Origin: Saprospiraceae bacterium
GTDB taxonomy: Bacteria; Bacteroidota; Bacteroidia; Chitinophagales; Saprospiraceae
Reading direction: 5' to 3'
Length of the DNA: 64,000 bases
Assembly (NCBI GenBank): GCA_016717145.1
Contig: JADKGD010000033.1
Location: forward strand, 25,241 to 89,240
The position numbers and the translations under genes were made by a program. Positions 1 to 9,105 of this stretch are shown here, in pieces. Under the pieces are notes generated by a model. It was not told where the DNA came from. It made no database searches and worked only from the letters and a program-made list of their open reading frames with translations. How positions within the stretch are numbered: position 1 is the first letter of the stretch; each line of letters starts with the position of its first letter.

Positions 1-1
1 G

Positions 2-106
2 TTTGAATTGCCATCACAAAATGACATTACAGACTTCAAAGTTGACAAAATATATGTGGAGGACAAACTCAACAAGAATGCCATCAGGAAATTGATAGCG
101 GCCTGA
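2..106 (+). CDS. C-terminal end of an unrecognised protein (partial)
   Basis: An open frame enters from the left edge and ends at TGA after 34 residues, finishing in KNAIRKLIAA. The fragment is too short to place in a family. Its reality is supported by the strong terminator hairpin that begins about 25 bases after the stop. The start and most of the gene lie outside the window. Confidence 0.55.
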   Translation, partial: FELPSQNDITDFKVDKIYVEDKLNKNAIRKLIAA

Positions 107-130
107 TTATAATGAATTGATGTCACATAA

Positions 131-169
131 AATGCCGGTTTGATGTAATATTCAGACCGGCATTTTTTT
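131..169 (+). terminator. Intrinsic terminator after the partial upstream gene
   Basis: Perfect 9-bp arms AATGCCGGT (131-139) and ACCGGCATT (156-164), loop of 16 bases, followed by a run of T. The right-hand T run fits termination of the plus-strand gene ending at 106. It may also stop transcripts from the minus-strand gene ending at 279. Confidence 0.85.
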
Positions 170-278
170 ATTATTCAATTTTTATCCATTGCTATTTTGG
201 TGCTACTACCTTAAAAAGGAAAATATTCAAACAAAGCTCTTTTAGAAGGCAACGTAAAAATTGTATTGACGAAACAAA

Positions 279-1877
279 TCACTTCAACAATACACGTTTA
301 TCTTTAGGTATTTTGATCGAATATTGAACACGTTTTTTTATCAACTCGCCAGGTTTTATTTGGAGATTCCACGTTATGATGCCAGTTTCTTTATTGTGTT
401 TGGCACCGGATAATTCGTCGACTTCCAGTTCCATTGATTCATCAGTCATAATTGGAAGTTGATCTTGTAGTTTGAGATCGATGTTACTGCTTTTATTGTT
501 TTTGATAGAAAATTCATACACAAGTTTTTCAACTTTTTTGGATGAAAAAAATGACGTTTCACAATATTCTTTAAGTTTTTCCTTCTTGACATTGATGGCG
601 ATATCAGGCCCGAGTGAAAGCGTCAATGTGTCGCTTATTTCGGCAACATTAAGATAGGATCTCCCCACATATGTGCCTTCAAAGTATAGTTTTATCTCTC
701 CGGATGACAGACTATATTTTTCCCAATCTACAATCTCTGCGACTAAATAAGCTTTATTATCTAATTTTGGTATTGATAAGTAACGGTATCTGGCATCAAT
801 TTCGTTTTCATTGATAATAATATCGTGTGATTTATTATCTGATGGGATTGTCAATTTTTGTGGGAGTATATGTTCTGTAAAAGTGATATTTTCTGATGAT
901 TTTACCTGTCCCATATTGATGCCATCGACCATAATGGTTTCATCGGCTCTCACATTTGCTAATGGCCTGGATTGTATGTTATCATATTGATTTTTTGCTT
1001 TTAAGCCAGTAGTATATTGCTGTATATAATAATTTAAAAACCAAGGCTGCAATTCAGGCAAGTTTGTGCTAAGATTTGGATTGGCGGTTGTGAGTTTAAC
1101 ATCGATATTGGTCCAGTCCTCATTTGTATATTGTGTGATCGATCCTTTGTTGACCAGATTAATTGGCTTTAAAAGATTTTCGAGCCGGAGATCAAAGTTT
1201 GAAGTCCAAAATGCGCGTGGATCAAAGTAACTGATATTAAGTTTTGTTTCTTTAGCTTTGTCAGCGTACAAAGTGATATATATCTCTCCGGTATTGTGGC
1301 GTATTTTCCTGGAAGACCATTCATTCATTTGGGTTTGGATGACATTGATTTCTTTTGCTATAACGTCGAGCTTTCGTTGACTATCCAAAATATTTTGTTT
1401 TACCAACAGTAATCGGGTCCGAAAGACATCAGCGACAGCGATGAGTTGGGCACTATTAAGACCGGAAACATCGCCATTTACTTTCTTATTATTAATGATA
1501 AGTTCTTCTTCTTCTTTCCACGTATCGTGAATGATTGTTTCATTTTCTTTTTTGATGTTAAGTCCATTTAAATTGTCCTGGAGTGCCTTTAGCTCCGGAT
1601 TGAATGCGCCTTCCTTGGAAAAATTATTTTTATAAGTGACGTCACTAATTACAGTTTTTTCGTTAGTGTTTATCTGTATGGAAGACTCGTCAAAGCCCGC
1701 TGGCAAATCAGAGATGACGATCTCATTTTTGCCTGAAATAAGTGAAATCTTGGCTTCTCTTTTAATTTGAACTCCACTGCGAAAAATGATGCCTTCCTTT
1801 ATGGTGGACTTAAATTTTTGTTGTGCCGTTGATATAAAAGGAAGTAAAAAAAAGATGAAAATAAATTTTTTAAGCAT
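279..1877 (-). CDS. DUF4139 (MuiA-like) envelope protein
   Basis: 532 residues, starting with a Sec signal peptide (hydrophobic core, cleavage near STAQQ, residues 17-21). Residues about 25-125 resemble the N-terminal DUF4140 segment, including the phrase VISDLPAGFD. After a helical linker, residues about 200-530 form the beta-rich DUF4139 domain with its tail of conserved short strands (ENLLKPIN, NEDWTNIDV, ITWNLQIKPGE). Proteins of this family are annotated as 'mucoidy inhibitor MuiA', but their biochemical role is unknown; the Bacteroidota members are exported. The gene stands alone, convergent with the upstream partial gene. Product assignment rests on the overall domain pattern; function is not established. 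Confidence 0.8.
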   Translation of the reverse strand: MLKKFIFIFFLLPFISTAQQKFKSTIKEGIIFRSGVQIKREAKISLISGKNEIVISDLPAGFDESSIQINTNEKTVISDVTYKNNFSKEGAFNPELKALQDNLNGLNIKKENETIIHDTWKEEEELIINNKKVNGDVSGLNSAQLIAVADVFRTRLLLVKQNILDSQRKLDVIAKEINVIQTQMNEWSSRKIRHNTGEIYITLYADKAKETKLNISYFDPRAFWTSNFDLRLENLLKPINLVNKGSITQYTNEDWTNIDVKLTTANPNLSTNLPELQPWFLNYYIQQYTTGLKAKNQYDNIQSRPLANVRADETIMVDGINMGQVKSSENITFTEHILPQKLTIPSDNKSHDIIINENEIDARYRYLSIPKLDNKAYLVAEIVDWEKYSLSSGEIKLYFEGTYVGRSYLNVAEISDTLTLSLGPDIAINVKKEKLKEYCETSFFSSKKVEKLVYEFSIKNNKSSNIDLKLQDQLPIMTDESMELEVDELSGAKHNKETGIITWNLQIKPGELIKKRVQYSIKIPKDKRVLLK

Positions 1878-2160
1878 GGCAAATATTTATTGAATATTAA
1901 CTAAAATAAGATAACGATTTAATATGTCATAGTATTATGATGCCCTGATATTATGTGTTTTTCTCTAAATGTGATCAAGCTTATTTAAGGGAATCATTTA
2001 CATCAGGATTGAAATAGACAATTTATTTAATATAATTTAAGCTGTTGTACAAAATGATACTTTTATTGAAAAAATAAAATCAAACTGAGACAACCTTATT
2101 TATTTAATTTGCACTTCTTAATTATTGTTATTTTTTTTTCGAAAGCGAAACACCATACAA

Positions 2161-3610
2161 ATGAAAAACATTATCTTTATTTTAATTTTTGCCTTGACTG
2201 GTAACATATATGCATCTGTATGTAATGTTAATATAGTCCTCAATAATCAAGCAGCAGTAAACAGTTTCAATAGTACTTATGGATGTGACTCAATAATGGG
2301 CAATTTGTCCATAACTGGTGGGGTCACTAGCCTGGCTGGCTTAAGCAATATTAAGTATATACAGGGCTATTTAACCATTGAATACACCAATCTGGTCACC
2401 ACTTTTGGAATGAGTAATCTGAAAAAAGTTGATGGTCTTTTTAATATATACCTGAATGCATCGCTTACTAACGTGGAAGGATGGAATCAATTAACTGACA
2501 TTGGGGGTAATTTAGCCATTCAAGGTAATCCAATGTTAATTGACGTAAAATTAGATAAACTAAAAAATATAGGGTACACTTCTACAGATCCGTCGACAAA
2601 TTTGGTCGGAATTTATGGCAATGCTTCTCTTACTACTTTGAATACCTTTAAATCGCTTAAGCAATATAATGGAGAACTGACTTTTGGCGGAAATACCTTG
2701 CTTCAAAGTATTATGGGCTTTGACAGTCTGGAAATCGTTACATCGATAAGAATTTATGACCAGAATCTTAACAATATAAACGGTTTTGGTAAAGTTGATT
2801 CTTTGGACAAGTTTTACATCAACGGGTCTAATAATCTGTAAAAGGTGGTGACATTCAACTGACTGGAATTCCCAGAATTAAACAAATAAACCTTCCAAAT
2901 TTGATATCTGTCAATAATTTGTCTTTGTTGGGTTTGGATAGTGTTGTTACACTGGATAATATAGGAAGTTTAAAGCGAGCAAGATCAATAAATATTAGCA
3001 GTAATCCTCTTTTGGAATCTATCCCACATTTAATAATCTTGAAGGTATATATGAATCATTTAATATTTTACAAAACCCATTACTTATTGATGTAACTGGA
3101 TTTTACAACTTGCAATTCTTAAACGAAATAAGGGTGGAATCCAATCCTATGCTAAACACGTGTTGCTTCATTGCTGAATTGCAAAGGATCGGACGAATTC
3201 AATCCTTGATAGCATTAAAAGATAATGGACCCGATTGTTCAGATGTTATTGATTTATTGGCTTTGGATTGTGCTGAAGTAGACTTTGATTTCAGATTATC
3301 CAATGACAATTGTGACCTTAAGTATAATCCCAATCAGTCTGATTCAGACGGTGACGGAATTGGTGATGTATGCGACAACTGTCCTAATATGCCAAATGCC
3401 GATCAAAGTGACGTAAATCAAGATGGCATTGGAGATGTTTGCAGCCCTGGAATGGGCACTACGCCAAGTAAAGTCGAAGTGCAGGAAGCTGATGTTTTTA
3501 TATCAAATCCTGAGAGAGGTGTGATCCTAAAATCTTCCAATGGTTCATGTTATAGAATTAGTGTGGATGGTGATGGCAATATCTATTCTATGCAAATATC
3601 ATGTCCATAA
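2161..3610 (+). pseudogene. Secreted L-domain / thrombospondin type-3 repeat protein, split by two -1 frameshifts
   Basis: Starts MKNIIFILIF with a signal peptide ending near IYA-SVC. Residues up to 2838 form receptor-L-domain-like repeats (short strands with conserved N, such as GNLSI, GYLTI, GNLAI). The frame then hits TAA at 2839. Reading continues without loss of pattern in the frame from 2841 (GGDIQLTGI...) to about 3022, and in a third frame from about 3020 to 3610. The last part carries calcium-binding TSP3 repeats (DSDGDGIGDVCDNCP) and ends in a compact SNGSCYRI...SCP tail that I associate with secreted Saprospiraceae proteins. Both breaks are repaired by restoring one base (near 2839 and near 3024), giving about 483 residues. 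It may be an intact gene with consensus errors or a young pseudogene. The function of the exported protein is unknown; a surface or adhesion role is inference. Confidence 0.75.
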
Positions 3611-3972
3611 ATTGATTGATATAATTTATGATTTTCTTTAAGTGAAGTAAATATATTTTCTTGGTTGAAGATATCAAATTTTCACTTCCCTATAGCCCTC
3701 TGGCTGGATTAACCTGCTTCACAAAATGGAATTCATTGTTTAATTTAAGGTTATAAATAATCTTGAGAATGAATTGCATATTTAAATTTTTATTTTGCTT
3801 GTAATGTACAAAGGCTATCTTTTTTGCTGATAAATTTTTGATATAAATAAAAATTTATGATGTGATGTTATTGTGATAATTAGTGGCTATTTTTGTGTTT
3901 GTGGTAAGATCCAATGATTAAGCGTAGTGTTGGATGTACCATTGTCATTACAAAAAATAGGTTAAGTACTCG
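3611..3972. other. Intergenic, 362 bases, leader of the two-component operon
   Basis: AT-rich, with no coding pattern. The only recognisable signal is TATTTTTG at 3888-3895, a match to the Bacteroidota -7 consensus TAnnTTTG about 80 bases before the response regulator start. No TTTG lies at the ideal distance upstream (nearest TTG ends at 3873), so the promoter call is weak. Confidence 0.4.
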
Positions 3973-4674
3973 ATGAAAATAGCGATTATTGAAGATGACG
4001 CCAACATTCAAAATCTGATAAAAATTATCATTTCTGAATTAAACATTGCCGTAGATGCCTATGATAATGGCTGGATAGGACTTGATGCTGTTCTGAATAA
4101 TACGTATTGTTTACTCATTCTTGACATTATGTTGCCTGGCGTAAATGGCATAGAAATTTGTCGCAAAATAAGGCAATCAAATACAACATTACCTATTCTG
4201 ATGTTGACATCAAAAACAGAAGAAGACGACAAAATTGCAGGTCTCGATATTGGCGCAGATGACTACCTAACAAAACCTTTCAGTAATGGAGAATTATTAG
4301 CCAGAGTAAAGTCATTGTTGCGTAGAACCGGGAGCCAGATTAAATTAAACGACAAAGCAAATGAAGCTATAAGAATTGGCAAATTGGTCCTTGATGTTTC
4401 CAAAAACATAGTTACAAAGCATGGTAAGGAGATCAACCTCACTTCAAAAGAATTTGAACTTCTTCATTTGTTTATGTCTCAGGCAGGTAAAAATTTTACA
4501 CGCCAGGAGGTTTTGGAACGTGTATGGGGCGAACATTTTGAAGGTCTCGAACATACAGTCAATTCAAATATAAACAGGCTTCGCAATAAAATAGAAGATG
4601 ATCAGTCTAATCCTGTTTATCTGGTCACTGTTTGGGGTATAGGTTACAGATTCAATAAAAATGTTGATCAATGA
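3973..4674 (+). CDS. OmpR/PhoB-family response regulator
   Basis: 233 residues. The receiver domain (1-120) has the acidic pair D8/D9, phosphoacceptor D51 in LILDIMLPG, switch T79 and K101 in YLTKPF. A winged-helix DNA-binding domain follows (about 135-230), with the family motifs LTSKEFELL and the C-terminal VWGIGYRF hairpin. It should be phosphorylated by the histidine kinase encoded immediately downstream: the stop overlaps the kinase start by 4 bases (ATGA), so the pair is translationally coupled. The target genes cannot be read from the sequence; the KirBac channel just downstream is a possible member of the regulon (inference). Confidence 0.93.
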   Translation: MKIAIIEDDANIQNLIKIIISELNIAVDAYDNGWIGLDAVLNNTYCLLILDIMLPGVNGIEICRKIRQSNTTLPILMLTSKTEEDDKIAGLDIGADDYLTKPFSNGELLARVKSLLRRTGSQIKLNDKANEAIRIGKLVLDVSKNIVTKHGKEINLTSKEFELLHLFMSQAGKNFTRQEVLERVWGEHFEGLEHTVNSNINRLRNKIEDDQSNPVYLVTVWGIGYRFNKNVDQ

Positions 4675-6128
4675 CCAGATACACATCTCTTTGGAAAAAT
4701 CCCAGGATCAGACTTATCCTTATATTAGTGTCATCTTCTTTTCTATTGCTGTGGTTGCTAATCGGTTTTCTTTATTATCGTTTTGCATTTTCTAAATATG
4801 AAGCAAACACATTAATTAGGCTGCAAGGAATTGCAAATTCGGTGGCGAGCCAAATGGATGGAGATTTACACGAAAAATTGTTACAGCAACATCCTGAGAT
4901 TGATACTATTCAAGCATTACAGGAAGATACTATTTATCACAAATTACATGTAATACTTAGAAATAATCATCAAGCTCATATGCTCCATAGTCCCATCTAC
5001 ACTTTGGTAATGACGGACAATAAAAAATACTACGAATTTGGTGCAACATCAGAAATAAAACCATATTTCCGCAATCGATATAGTTCATATCATACTTCGC
5101 TGAATGAGCAATATAATAATGGTGGAATTATACATATGTATAAGGACGAGTTTGGAATGTGGTTGTCTGCATTTTCGCCATTAAAAAATAGAAAAGGAGA
5201 GACAGTGGCCGTAGTTATGGTCGACGAAAGATTTGATATATTTGTGCAATCTACCCGAAATGAGATGTTGGAAACATTGCTGTACTCAGGGGCAATTTTT
5301 TTATTGATGATGACTGGACTTTTTTGGGTGCTTAAGAATATATTATCCCGTGAAAACAGAGATAGATATGCCATAGAAATAGCCAACGATGAAAATATTG
5401 TCATAAAAGATAAGCTCATGCAAGCCAATCAGAAACTAAGTCAGTTGGATTCATTCCGAAAAGAAATGATTTCTAATATATCACATGATCTGCGGACACC
5501 GATGGCAAGTATTATTGGTTTTTTGGATTTAGCAAAAAACACAAATAGCTTGTTGTCGGAAGATGATAGACGAAATTATATTGATGTGGCGTACTCAGAG
5601 ACTAAAAGGCTTAATCGCCTTGTATCTGATCTATTTGACCTTACTAAATTGGAATCAGGTCAAATAGTACTCAACAAGGAAAAATTTAATATGTACGAAT
5701 TACTATCAGACATCATTCAGAAATACCAGTTGAAAATTAATGCAAAACATGTGGATTTGAATTTTGAAATTCATGAAAATCTGGGACTGGCATATGGAGA
5801 TATTAAATACATAGATCGCGTATTCCAAAACTTGCTTGATAATGCCGTGCGATATGTTGATGAAGGTGGTTATATTAAAATCTGGATTTTGGATGCTGAC
5901 AAACGATTCAAAATAAAAATTTGTAATTCAGGAGATTTGATACCGGAAGCGGATCTTGATGTTATTTTTGATAGGTATTATACAAATGAAAAAAGTGATA
6001 GCGCAAGGTCGGGCCTTGGCTTGGCAATAGCTAAAAGCATATGTACACTCCATAATTGTACGATTAAGGCTGAATCAAATGGACATGTCAATTCATTCTG
6101 GTTTACGGTACCAAAGGATATTAGATAA
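4671..6128 (+). CDS. Membrane sensor histidine kinase
   Basis: 485 residues. One transmembrane helix at about 13-34, an extracytoplasmic sensor region of about 160 residues, a second helix at about 200-222, then a coiled linker. HisKA follows with phosphoacceptor H272 (ISHDLRTP), and HATPase_c with an N box (NLLDNAVRY) and G box (SGLGLAIAK). It autophosphorylates and passes phosphate to the regulator encoded upstream, with which it overlaps by 4 bases. The sensor region has no recognised ligand-binding fold; the signal is unknown. Confidence 0.92.
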   Translation: MTRYTSLWKNPRIRLILILVSSSFLLLWLLIGFLYYRFAFSKYEANTLIRLQGIANSVASQMDGDLHEKLLQQHPEIDTIQALQEDTIYHKLHVILRNNHQAHMLHSPIYTLVMTDNKKYYEFGATSEIKPYFRNRYSSYHTSLNEQYNNGGIIHMYKDEFGMWLSAFSPLKNRKGETVAVVMVDERFDIFVQSTRNEMLETLLYSGAIFLLMMTGLFWVLKNILSRENRDRYAIEIANDENIVIKDKLMQANQKLSQLDSFRKEMISNISHDLRTPMASIIGFLDLAKNTNSLLSEDDRRNYIDVAYSETKRLNRLVSDLFDLTKLESGQIVLNKEKFNMYELLSDIIQKYQLKINAKHVDLNFEIHENLGLAYGDIKYIDRVFQNLLDNAVRYVDEGGYIKIWILDADKRFKIKICNSGDLIPEADLDVIFDRYYTNEKSDSARSGLGLAIAKSICTLHNCTIKAESNGHVNSFWFTVPKDIR

Positions 6129-6276
6129 ATTTATTAAAATCAGTGCACTATTTTTAGAATACTATTAACAAAAATGCTCGGTTTTATTTGTAGCGAGAAA
6201 AACATTATCTGATAAATTAATATTATTATCTTTATTGATTTATCTTACAATGCAAATCATATAACATCCTAATTTT

Positions 6277-7227
6277 ATGATCAAGCAAAGAACTAACAGA
6301 AATCTTAAGACTGATATCACAACAGGTTTTGGTTCTTACAGTAAGGACAATACAGGGAGATACTACAATAAAAACGGGAGACCAAATGTACTTGTAACAG
6401 GATTAAGTATATCTGAATCTATGAGCTGGTATCACACACTTATCAATATGAGTACGGGATACTTTTTATTATTGATCTTTAGCGGTTTTGTTTTATTAAA
6501 TCTGATTTTTACAGTTGTCTATGCTTTAATGGGTATAGAGCACCTGGTAGGCATTAGGTCAGGTACGGCATTTGAACAGTTTATGGAATTGTTTTATTTT
6601 TCAACCCAAACCTTCACCACAGTTGGTTATGGCAGGATAAGTCCGATGGGCATGGGTGTAAGTGGTGTTGCTACATTTGAAGCATTTTTAGGATTGTTGA
6701 GTTTTGCGCTTGCCACCGGTTTGTTTTACGGTAGATTTTCTCGCCCTCAAGCACATCTTAGGTTTAGTAAGAAGGCTTTAATTAGTCCTTTTAAAGAAGG
6801 GAAGGCATTAATGTTTAGGGTGGCTCCGTTCAAAAATAATTATTTGTCTGAAGTAGAAGTGAAGCTTACATTGGCAGTGAAGGAAGAAGAAAACGGTGTA
6901 TGGACTAATAAATTTTATCCTTTAGAAACACAAATCAGCAAGATTAATATGCTTATTCTAAGCTGGACAGTTGTTCATCCTCTGGATGACAAAAGCCCTT
7001 TATATGGTTTGTCAGAAGAAGAAATTATTGATACCCCGATGGAGCTTTTGATTTTTATAAAAGGCTTTGATGAAGCTTATTCAAATGCTGTAATCAGCCG
7101 AACATCCTATTTGAATACAGAAATAGTTAGCCATGCTAAATTTAAAATCATGTACGGACCTGATGTACATGTAAATACTACAATTCTGGATTTTGGCTTA
7201 TTGGATCACTATGTTATGGTAGAGTAA
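6277..7227 (+). CDS. KirBac-type inward-rectifier potassium channel
   Basis: 316 residues. Two transmembrane helices (about 62-85 and 128-152) flank a pore helix and the K+ selectivity filter TVGYG at 115-119. The C-terminal half is the immunoglobulin-like cytoplasmic Kir domain, including an HPLDDKSPLYGL segment typical of Kir channels. The N-terminal cytoplasmic stretch is short, as in bacterial KirBacs. It conducts K+ passively across the inner membrane. It is preceded by 150 bases of spacer after the kinase gene, so whether it shares their transcript is not clear. Confidence 0.93.
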   Translation: MIKQRTNRNLKTDITTGFGSYSKDNTGRYYNKNGRPNVLVTGLSISESMSWYHTLINMSTGYFLLLIFSGFVLLNLIFTVVYALMGIEHLVGIRSGTAFEQFMELFYFSTQTFTTVGYGRISPMGMGVSGVATFEAFLGLLSFALATGLFYGRFSRPQAHLRFSKKALISPFKEGKALMFRVAPFKNNYLSEVEVKLTLAVKEEENGVWTNKFYPLETQISKINMLILSWTVVHPLDDKSPLYGLSEEEIIDTPMELLIFIKGFDEAYSNAVISRTSYLNTEIVSHAKFKIMYGPDVHVNTTILDFGLLDHYVMVE

Positions 7228-7826
7228 TAAATAATTGAGATATGAGCTAATTATTTTGATTTTTTCATTTGTCATAAGCTACCCCATACGGGCTAGGCGC
7301 GGGTTTTCACTATATAGCATATTTTTTAACAGGAAGCCGGTAAATTATCTCAGGTTAGGAGGATTATACCCTTCGCATTTCCATGGCCTATAAACAGTAA
7401 CTAGAGTGATTTTTGATAATTCTTTGAATATACGTTCTTGGGGTACTTTTTACCCAATATGTATATCTAATATGGAGTCTTTATTTTGTTAACAATACAC
7501 TATTTGTAATAACTTTTACTAGACAATTTAGCTCTTGTTAAAATCAAAAGATAAATTGCGTTACTAGTCATTATTTTATTAAAAAAAATATTTACTTAAA
7601 AAGTATTCTTAATACATTGATAAACAAGTTGTTAAGTACAAATTAAAAGTTTGTACACATATAGATACGTGTACAAACGTATCTATATGTATATTAAACG
7701 AATACGGAAAACAAGTGCCTTCATCTTTGCATCGTCAATCGATCGGAAGATCAGATATTTGTTTAACCCGTCCGGAATTGTTTATAAAAAATACACAAAT
7801 GATAACGGACACAAATTTTTAACATT
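7228..7826. other. Intergenic, 599 bases, upstream of the ssb cluster
   Basis: No open frame with coding character. Contains a short GC-richer patch (about 7281-7308), a small hairpin GGGTA/TACCC at 7441-7455, and the nested palindromes described separately at 7636-7690. No tRNA or recognised ncRNA was found. The length and the amount of structure suggest a regulatory leader for the ssb genes or an unrecognised small RNA. Confidence 0.5.
7636..7690. promoter_or_regulatory. Nested, mutually exclusive palindromes upstream of ssb genes
   Basis: Three overlapping inverted repeats share arms: GTACAAA (7636-7642)/TTTGTAC (7650-7656); GTTTGTACAC (7649-7658)/GTGTACAAAC (7669-7678), perfect over 10 bp; and ACATATAGATACGT (7657-7670)/ACGTATCTATATGT (7677-7690), perfect over 14 bp with a 6-base loop. 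The second and third cannot form at the same time. This is either a multi-site operator, with GTACAAA or its complement recurring three times, or an RNA switch. It lies 137 bases before the first ssb. Confidence 0.7.
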
Positions 7827-8195
7827 ATGATTAATACAATCAAAAATTCAGTGCAACTGGTAGGTAACGTAGGTAAAGACGTAATACTACTTTCCTTTGA
7901 AAATGGGAATAAAAAAGCTTCTGCCATTCTAGCCACCAATGAGACTTTTACAAATGCTAAAGGAGAAAAAGTAAAACAGACAGAATGGCACCACCTTATT
8001 GCATGGGGTAAGACTGCCGAGCAAATGGCACAGGCAGTAAAGAAAGGCAATGAAATTGCTATACAAGGTAAGCTTACCAATAGAACGTACAGCGATAAAT
8101 CAGGTCATACAAAGTACATTACCGAAGTACTGGTAAACGAGTTCTTTAAAGTGGCAAGAGTGACAGCGCCCTCTGTTGAAGCAGTACCGTTTTAA
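7827..8195 (+). CDS. ssb: Single-stranded DNA-binding protein, copy 1
   Basis: 122 residues forming one OB fold: NSVQLVGNVGKD at the start, the TEWHHLIAWGKTAE strand-helix and the IAIQGKLTNRTY strand are all canonical for bacterial SSB. It coats ssDNA in replication and repair. The C-terminal tail is very short (EAVPF) and lacks the acidic DDDIPF tip that recruits partner proteins, although the final PF is kept. It is the first of three tandem paralogues and closest to copy 3. Confidence 0.92.
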   Translation: MINTIKNSVQLVGNVGKDVILLSFENGNKKASAILATNETFTNAKGEKVKQTEWHHLIAWGKTAEQMAQAVKKGNEIAIQGKLTNRTYSDKSGHTKYITEVLVNEFFKVARVTAPSVEAVPF

Positions 8196-8227
8196 TACTA
8201 TTTCATCATTATTAATAATATATTATT

Positions 8228-8596
8228 ATGAATCATTCCATCAAAAACTCAATTCAAGTTACAGGTATATTAGGCAAAGACGTCATCTTGACATCTTTTG
8301 GAAATGGGAACAAAAAGGCCATCCTTTTGCTGGCCATAAATGAATATAATAACGAAAGCAATGAAGAGGAATCAACCAAAACGGTCTGGCAAAAAATTAT
8401 CGCCTGGGGCAGAATGGCAGAGGATATAGCCGTCACAACAAAGAAAGGAAGTTTGCTTAAAATTTCCGTAAAGGTCAACCATATAAAACATACAAATGCT
8501 GCAGGCGTAATCAAGCATAAAACAGAACTTGTAATGACAGATTACATTAAACTAACTAAAAGACCTGTGTCAAAAGTTGAAATATCGACATTTTAA
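8228..8596 (+). CDS. Divergent SSB-like protein, copy 2
   Basis: 122 residues, same OB-fold plan as its neighbours (NSIQVTGILGKDVILTSFGNG, KTVWQKIIAWGRMAE) but much more divergent in the second half, where the usual IQGKL strand reads ISVKVNHI. The tail ends in VEISTF, with no acidic tip. It begins 32 bases after copy 1 and is probably co-transcribed. Either a diverging duplicate or a paralogue with a special partner; the ssDNA-binding role is inferred from the fold. Confidence 0.85.
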   Translation: MNHSIKNSIQVTGILGKDVILTSFGNGNKKAILLLAINEYNNESNEEESTKTVWQKIIAWGRMAEDIAVTTKKGSLLKISVKVNHIKHTNAAGVIKHKTELVMTDYIKLTKRPVSKVEISTF

Positions 8597-8659
8597 CATT
8601 TTCAGATCCCTTTTAATCTAAATTAACAATAATTTCTAACATCAAAATTTTAAAAAAAA

Positions 8660-9022
8660 ATGAATAGTTCTATAAAAAATTCAGTTCAACTTATCGGCAA
8701 TATTGGTAAAGATTTAAATCTTACCTCATTTGACAATGGCACTAAAAAATTGTCATTTGTTTTGGCTACCAATGACTTTTTTACAAATAATAAAGGTGAA
8801 AAAGTAAAACAAACAGAATGGCATAATTTGGTTGCATGGGGTAAAACAGCTGAGATGATGTCTGACTCTCTTTCAAAAGGATCAGAAGTTGCCATTCAGG
8901 GCAAACTGACAAACAGGTCCTATGAAGGTAAAGACGGCCTGACAAAATATATCACTGAAGTGGTAGTCAATGAGTTTTTTAAGATAGCTAGAGTCGCAAA
9001 AGAAGTAGCGACGGCTGAATAG
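8660..9022 (+). CDS. Single-stranded DNA-binding protein, copy 3
   Basis: 120 residues, canonical OB fold (NSVQLIGNIGKD, QTEWHNLVAWGKTAE, VAIQGKLTNRSY), strongly similar to copy 1 along its whole length. The tail ends AKEVATAE, so it lacks both the acidic tip and the terminal PF. Last gene of the tandem set, followed closely by a strong terminator, which supports a three-gene transcript. Confidence 0.9.
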   Translation: MNSSIKNSVQLIGNIGKDLNLTSFDNGTKKLSFVLATNDFFTNNKGEKVKQTEWHNLVAWGKTAEMMSDSLSKGSEVAIQGKLTNRSYEGKDGLTKYITEVVVNEFFKIARVAKEVATAE

Positions 9023-9033
9023 TAAAATACATA

Positions 9034-9075
9034 AAAGTGCCTTGTTCGATTAAATGAATCCGGACAAGGCACTTT
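9034..9075 (+). terminator. Hairpin closing the ssb cluster
   Basis: Perfect 12-bp arms AAAGTGCCTTGT (9034-9045) and ACAAGGCACTTT (9064-9075). The A-rich 5' side and T-rich 3' side let it work for the ssb transcript and for the convergent SOD gene that ends at 9106. Confidence 0.8.
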
Positions 9076-9105
9076 ATGTAATACTTAATTGTCAGGTATA
9101 ATTTT

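Noticed and set aside
5090..5428. Minus-strand frame of 112 codons inside the histidine kinase gene
   Set aside because: Ser/Ile-rich translation without any motif; fully covered by an intact kinase.
7281..7308. GC-richer patch considered as a tRNA or small RNA
   Set aside because: No cloverleaf or known RNA core could be formed.
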